A stretch of 64,000 bases of DNA from contig NC_030678.2 of NCBI RefSeq assembly GCF_000004195.4, positions 76,257,404-76,321,403 on the forward strand, given 5' to 3'. The translations under genes and the position numbers were made by a program. Under the pieces are notes generated by a model. It had not been told where the DNA came from, did not search any database, and was given only the letters and a program-made list of their open reading frames with translations. Position 1 is the stretch's first letter. The number at the start of each line of letters is the position of its first letter. Positions 59,986 to 64,000 of this stretch are shown piece by piece. The DNA is from Xenopus tropicalis (Eukaryota; Chordata; Amphibia; Anura; Pipidae).

Positions 59986-60174
59986 CACTAGGGGTGCCAC
60001 TATGCCAGAGACAAGATTAGGGGCACCATAAAACTAAATGGTCACCCCCCAGTGATCAGTGGATCCTTTGTAAGAGCTATAGGGTTTGAAATGTTGCAGT
60101 GCATAACTTTGAGTAGGTGGGACAAAGAGGTTCCTAATGCAATGCATCCAAATGGGAAAAAACATTGTAGTTAA

Positions 60175-60522
60175 AGGACATGTAAAGCCTACATTTGCCT
60201 ACAATGTATACCAGTTAGGCACGTTTCCCCCACCCAAATGGCATTATTTGTACTGCATATATCCCTTCCGCTTGCCAGCACCATCACATTTTCCTAAAGC
60301 AAATAGCAGCTGTCACCCGGTGGCTATTTTTCCTCTAAAACATAATTGGATACATTTAAATCTGCAAACAGCCTACACACACAAAAACTATTATTCAGCA
60401 TACATTTCATCCAGAATACAAGCTCATACAGGCAGAACTGTATAAAAGTTCTGCTTTGTTTGAGCACTGTAATGGTAAAGCTGAGCTCAGGAGAAAAAAA
60501 TCATGTGGGGTTTACATGTCCT
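60175..60522. mobile_element. TTAA-bordered foldback element
   Basis: AGGACATGTAAA and TTTACATGTCCT ends with TTAA immediately outside on both sides (60171-60174 and 60523-60526). Confidence 0.85.
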
Positions 60523-60727
60523 TTAAGATCATCCTTCTTCCCATAATTCACTGGGCCCCCTGCAGCAGTATTTGTTCATTTCTTTCTGTTCTCTGATTGT
60601 GACTCTTGAAGCAGTGCAGCAGAAATCAGTTCTCTTCCAGTTCTGTTAATCATTTGGGTTCTGCTACCTTGTTTCAGGAGACAGAACCTTAGGTACAGAG
60701 AACGTAAACAGAAAGATACTGCTTTTA

Positions 60728-60938
60728 GGGCCATGGCAGACAGGGAGATTAGTTACCTGCGACTCGCGGAAGTTGCCTTGAGAGGAAACTTCCATGATTT
60801 CGGTAAATTGCGGCGCCGCATATGCCATCCCACCAGCGATTTACATTCAAGCCGGTGGGATGGCATATCGGGGAGATTAGTCGCCCGCAACAAGGGAGAT
60901 TTGTCGCGGGCGACTAATCTCCCCATCTGTCACGGCCC
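60728..60938. mobile_element. Foldback element with TTA target duplication
   Basis: GGGCCATGGCAGACAGGGAG and the complementary CTCCCCATCTGTCACGGCCC ends; TTA on both sides (60725-60727, 60939-60941). Inner GATTAGTCGCC palindromes. Typical of Harbinger-derived MITEs. Confidence 0.88.
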
Positions 60939-61727
60939 TTATAGCAATTTAATTTAAAAATAATCTGTAAAAACCACAGAAAATTCTTAATTCATGTAAA
61001 CTGGAAAGTTGCTTACAATTATATTTTCTATATTTATAGAAAAGCATTTAGGGGTCTAGATCCCTTTTATAAAAACCCCAGGGAAACAAGAAATGCTGAT
61101 TTATATTTTCAAATAGCACAGCAATTGTTGTACAATTTCTTTCCACAACGCAGTTTACAAAAATAAATAAATTAACCACAAAAAGCTAGCTTTTAGCAAT
61201 ATTTCCACTGCTGAGCTAAGTATGTACTTTAATCACAACTGCCTGGAATTACATTTTTCAAGAAGACCATACCATACACCTTTAAGTGAGCATTTATTAT
61301 AGTAACATAACATCAAACTACCATGGTTACTATAAGAACAAACTGTATTGTCTGCATATTTGTGATGCCTACAGTAATTGCTAACAGCTTGAAAGGATCC
61401 AGGGGGGAATTTTATTCAGAGCTAAAAAATGAAGGGATGATAAGAACTGTTTAAACATATCCTCTTTCTTTTTGTTGTTAAATGGCTAAACATAACTTTT
61501 TTAAATAACAAGAACATGTTGATTGAGTTGCTTGCTTTGAAATGCTTCAGCTTTTAAATGTGTTTAGCTACCTATTATTACCCATTTTTGAATAGACCTT
61601 TCTGATTTAAATAAAATAAAGATTGGATTTAAAAAAGTATATTTACCAACACTCTGAGGACACTATCATCCACCAGTAAGGCTGGTGAGTTCAAGTTGGA
61701 GACCATCTTGTTTACACACGCATTTAA

Positions 61728-62413
61728 AGGGGATGTTCACCTTCTGTGCGGTCCTCTGAGACTGGTAAGACTTTGCCGAAGAAGAATTTTTCCCATTGCA
61801 ATTAATTTAAAAAAAAAGTTGTTCCTTTATAAATTCAAATAAATTGCTTACCCAGTTGTGCTTTGGGGGAGGTGCAGAGATTGCCAGCAGGGTGATCAAA
61901 GGTGTCAGTAAAACAGGAGTGGATCTAAATTCTATTATTATTATTAACATTTATTTATAAAGCACCAACATATTCCGCAGCGCTGTAAATTCTACTGCGC
62001 ATGTGCAGTCCCTCTTCATTCCTATCACAGATTGATCCCATTGGCTGGAAGCACCGAAGTAGTGATGAGCTAATTGTTTCACCAGGCATGGAAAAAATTG
62101 TGGTTGCGTCAAAAAATTTGTGTGCATCAAAAGTCATGTAGTAGCTACTACACTGAACACATTACACATGCATAGTGCATCACCAGGCATTCCGATGACT
62201 CCCATCTGCCGATCTTGGCATGTGGGTAGTAACGTGAGGGGGTTGGTGACCCCCTCTTTTAGTCCCCCGTTTAGAGCATCTGGTAAATCGATATTTTAAC
62301 CATTTACATAATATAAAAAGAGAGCATTGTTAAAAAAAAATTGAATTAGTAAAGTTCTTCTTTTGCAAAGTTCTAGCACTATGGCAGGACTTTGCAAAAG
62401 GTAAACATCCCCT
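61728..62413. mobile_element. TTAA-bordered foldback element with nested fragments
   Basis: Ends AGGGGATGTTCACCTT and AAAAGGTAAACATCCCCT, TTAA outside each (61724-61727, 62414-62417). Inside are an L2 tail (61930-61990) and a piece of the TAGTGATGAGC family (62061-62150). Confidence 0.82.
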
Positions 62414-62871
62414 TTAAAAGAGATCTATTATAAGATTTGGGGTCTGTTTACTAAGGTGCGATAGACAGTGATAATGATTTGTTCGTTTATTTCATGCATG
62501 TTTATTACATATGGGTGCTCTATGACAACCTGAAGATACACCTCAAAGCTAGGTGGGCTATATGAGTTACTTCTCACTGATAGTAGCCAGCAAAACAGAC
62601 GACTTAACCATGTAGGTGCCTAATGCCACCATTAAATAACATAAATATTCTTCCATGCAGGGCACCTATCATATAGAAGTTGATAGGGCTAAAACTAAAA
62701 GAGCTGAATTTCCAGACTATTACACTATAGTTGCTGATGTGGACTTGCTTACCAATACATAAACTATTTGGCGGAGGTCATTTAGTGCTAACCACAAAAG
62801 CAATGCAAGGATTTGGCTCAGGGAGAGAATTTTTTGTTTTAAAATCATGGCAGCGCATGCATTCATCTTAA

Positions 62872-63288
62872 AGGAACAGTAACACTAAAAAATGAAAGAG
62901 CTTTAAAGTAATAAAAATATAATGCACTGTTGCCCTGCACTGGTAAAACTGGTGTGTTTGCTACAGTAACACTACTATAATTTATATAATAAGCTGCTGT
63001 GTAGCCACGGGGGCAGCCATTCAAGCTAGAAAAAAGGAGAAAAGGCACAGGTTACATAGCAGATAACAGATAAGTTCTGTAGAATACAATAGTGTTTTAT
63101 CTGCTATCTGCTATGTGCCTGTGCCTTTTCTCCTTTGAATGGCTGCCTCCATGGCTACATAGTAGCTTATTTATATAAATTATAGTAGACTTTCTGAAGT
63201 AAACACACAACTTTTACCAGTGCAGGGCAGCAGCACATTATATTTTAGTTACTTTTATACACTTTCATTTTTTGGTGTTACTGTTCCT
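62872..63288. mobile_element. 417-bp near-perfect palindrome bordered by TTAA
   Basis: AGGAACAGTAACAC and GTGTTACTGTTCCT ends; TTAA outside each (62868-62871, 63289-63292). The arms extend inward through TGCACTGTTGCCCTGCACTG, TAGCCA.GG.GGCAGCCATTC and GGAGAAAAGGCACAG to a centre near 63080. Confidence 0.9.
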
Positions 63289-64000
63289 TTAATTGTACCC
63301 TTTTAAAGAAGTTAGATTATAGATAATATTAGAAATATTAGTACTTTTTTATTATATTACATACCGGTAAATAAATACTTATGTCTACAACAACAACAAT
63401 GGCTCCTCCCTGCTGAAGTTGTATGAATGCACTGATCATGATATACATATGCGACAAAATCTCTAGTGGTATAAGTCCTATTTTATTCAAAGCAGCTTTA
63501 ACAGCTGTGAACCAAAAAATGTGTTCATCAAAAATACAAAGTATTTTGCATTTATTTTAATTTGAATAAATGGATGTTATATTTAACTTGCATCTGTTGC
63601 TGGGTATATTTGCAATGGTTGCATATTCAGTACATAATGAAACATATATCTAAAGGCTACATAGGAAAATGCTAAATTTGAGGTTACTATAATAAATCTT
63701 TTATGATCAATGTTTTCTTTACTGCTTTAAAAAACAATATAACAATAAAATGCATTTACCCCCTGCTACAGTTATCTGTTATCTGAGTTAATCATCTGTC
63801 CAGGGAAAAGAAAATACATCTTTACAATTGAACGTGATATTGATTTGGGGGTGACTACATCTTTTATTATGACATTTTGTTTATCTTCAAGGGAATTTCA
63901 GCAGATTAGCATGTCCCAGTGGGATAATGGGGCACCACCCACCAACGTTAACGCTACAGAATCCCTAAATCATGCTTTTTAAAATGCACATCCATCTTTA

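Larger units (their letters stand above)
53060..64000. other. Right-hand region, probably morc1 intron or flank
   Basis: No further MORC1 domain was recognised; the ATPase and CW exons must lie beyond 64 kb. The sequence is mostly transposons listed separately. 61.0-61.7 kb and 63.3-64.0 kb show nothing beyond AT-rich DNA. Confidence 0.5.

Noticed and set aside
61648..61710. Possible minus-strand exon (MVSNLNSPALLVDDSVLRVL) before a GTAAAT donor
   Set aside because: No pyrimidine-rich acceptor, not similar to MORC1, and adjacent to the TTAA-bordered repeat; chance is more likely.
63761..63796. 36-bp segment with a strong acceptor (TTTTCCCTGGACAG) and GTAAAT donor on the minus strand
   Set aside because: Stop codons in all three frames.

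Overview
The window is vertebrate nuclear DNA, most likely from a clawed frog (Xenopus). Coding sequence is sparse, AT-rich and split into small exons with GT/AG boundaries. The rest is dense in transposons of types typical of Xenopus: Tx1-like L1, L2, CR1, Tc1, hAT, Harbinger-like and many small foldback elements. The species call rests on repeat character and gene content, not on a search.

Two host genes are readable, both on the minus strand. (1) guca1c (guanylate cyclase-activating protein 3), four coding exons: 24835-24641, 10694-10545, 7392-7305 and 5901-5768. They splice in frame to a 188-residue, myristoylatable, four-EF-hand neuronal calcium sensor. (2) The 3' end of a gene I identify as morc1, exons 46550-46428, 45026-44895, 43885-43798, 41542-41348 and 38385-38320 (stop at 38320). 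All junction phases agree, and the protein matches the C-terminal coiled-coil region of MORC1. Two weaker candidate exons lie upstream (52753-52672, 53059-53006). The ATPase and CW domains must lie beyond the right edge. The order morc1 then guca1c on one strand is the same as in mammals.

Layout. 1-5.5 kb: AT-rich, probably the shared 3' flank of guca1c and a gene to the left. 5.8-24.8 kb: guca1c, with a 14-kb first intron full of small transposons. 24.8-26.3 kb: guca1c upstream region with photoreceptor-type homeodomain motifs. 26.3-33.6 kb: one minus-strand Tx1-like L1, broken by a nested L1 3' end, two hAT-type insertions, a tandem duplication carrying a foldback element, and a 41-bp minisatellite. 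33.6-37.9 kb: intergenic, with two large foldback elements. 38.3-53 kb: morc1 exons, with CR1 and L2 copies in the introns. 53-64 kb: probably morc1 intron, holding a Myb-like transposon gene with a proline-rich repeat and a local duplication, a Tc1 element cut by another element, and a cluster of TTAA-flanked foldbacks.

Functionally, guca1c would serve Ca2+ feedback on retinal guanylate cyclase in photoreceptors. MORC1 is a germline chromatin ATPase that silences transposons in mouse. No operon, CRISPR array, rRNA or tRNA was recognised. The most unusual items are a composite hAT/MITE element that moved as a 403-bp unit, a tandem exon duplication in morc1, the layered L1 insertions with readable target duplications, and foldback elements that carry internal short tandem arrays.
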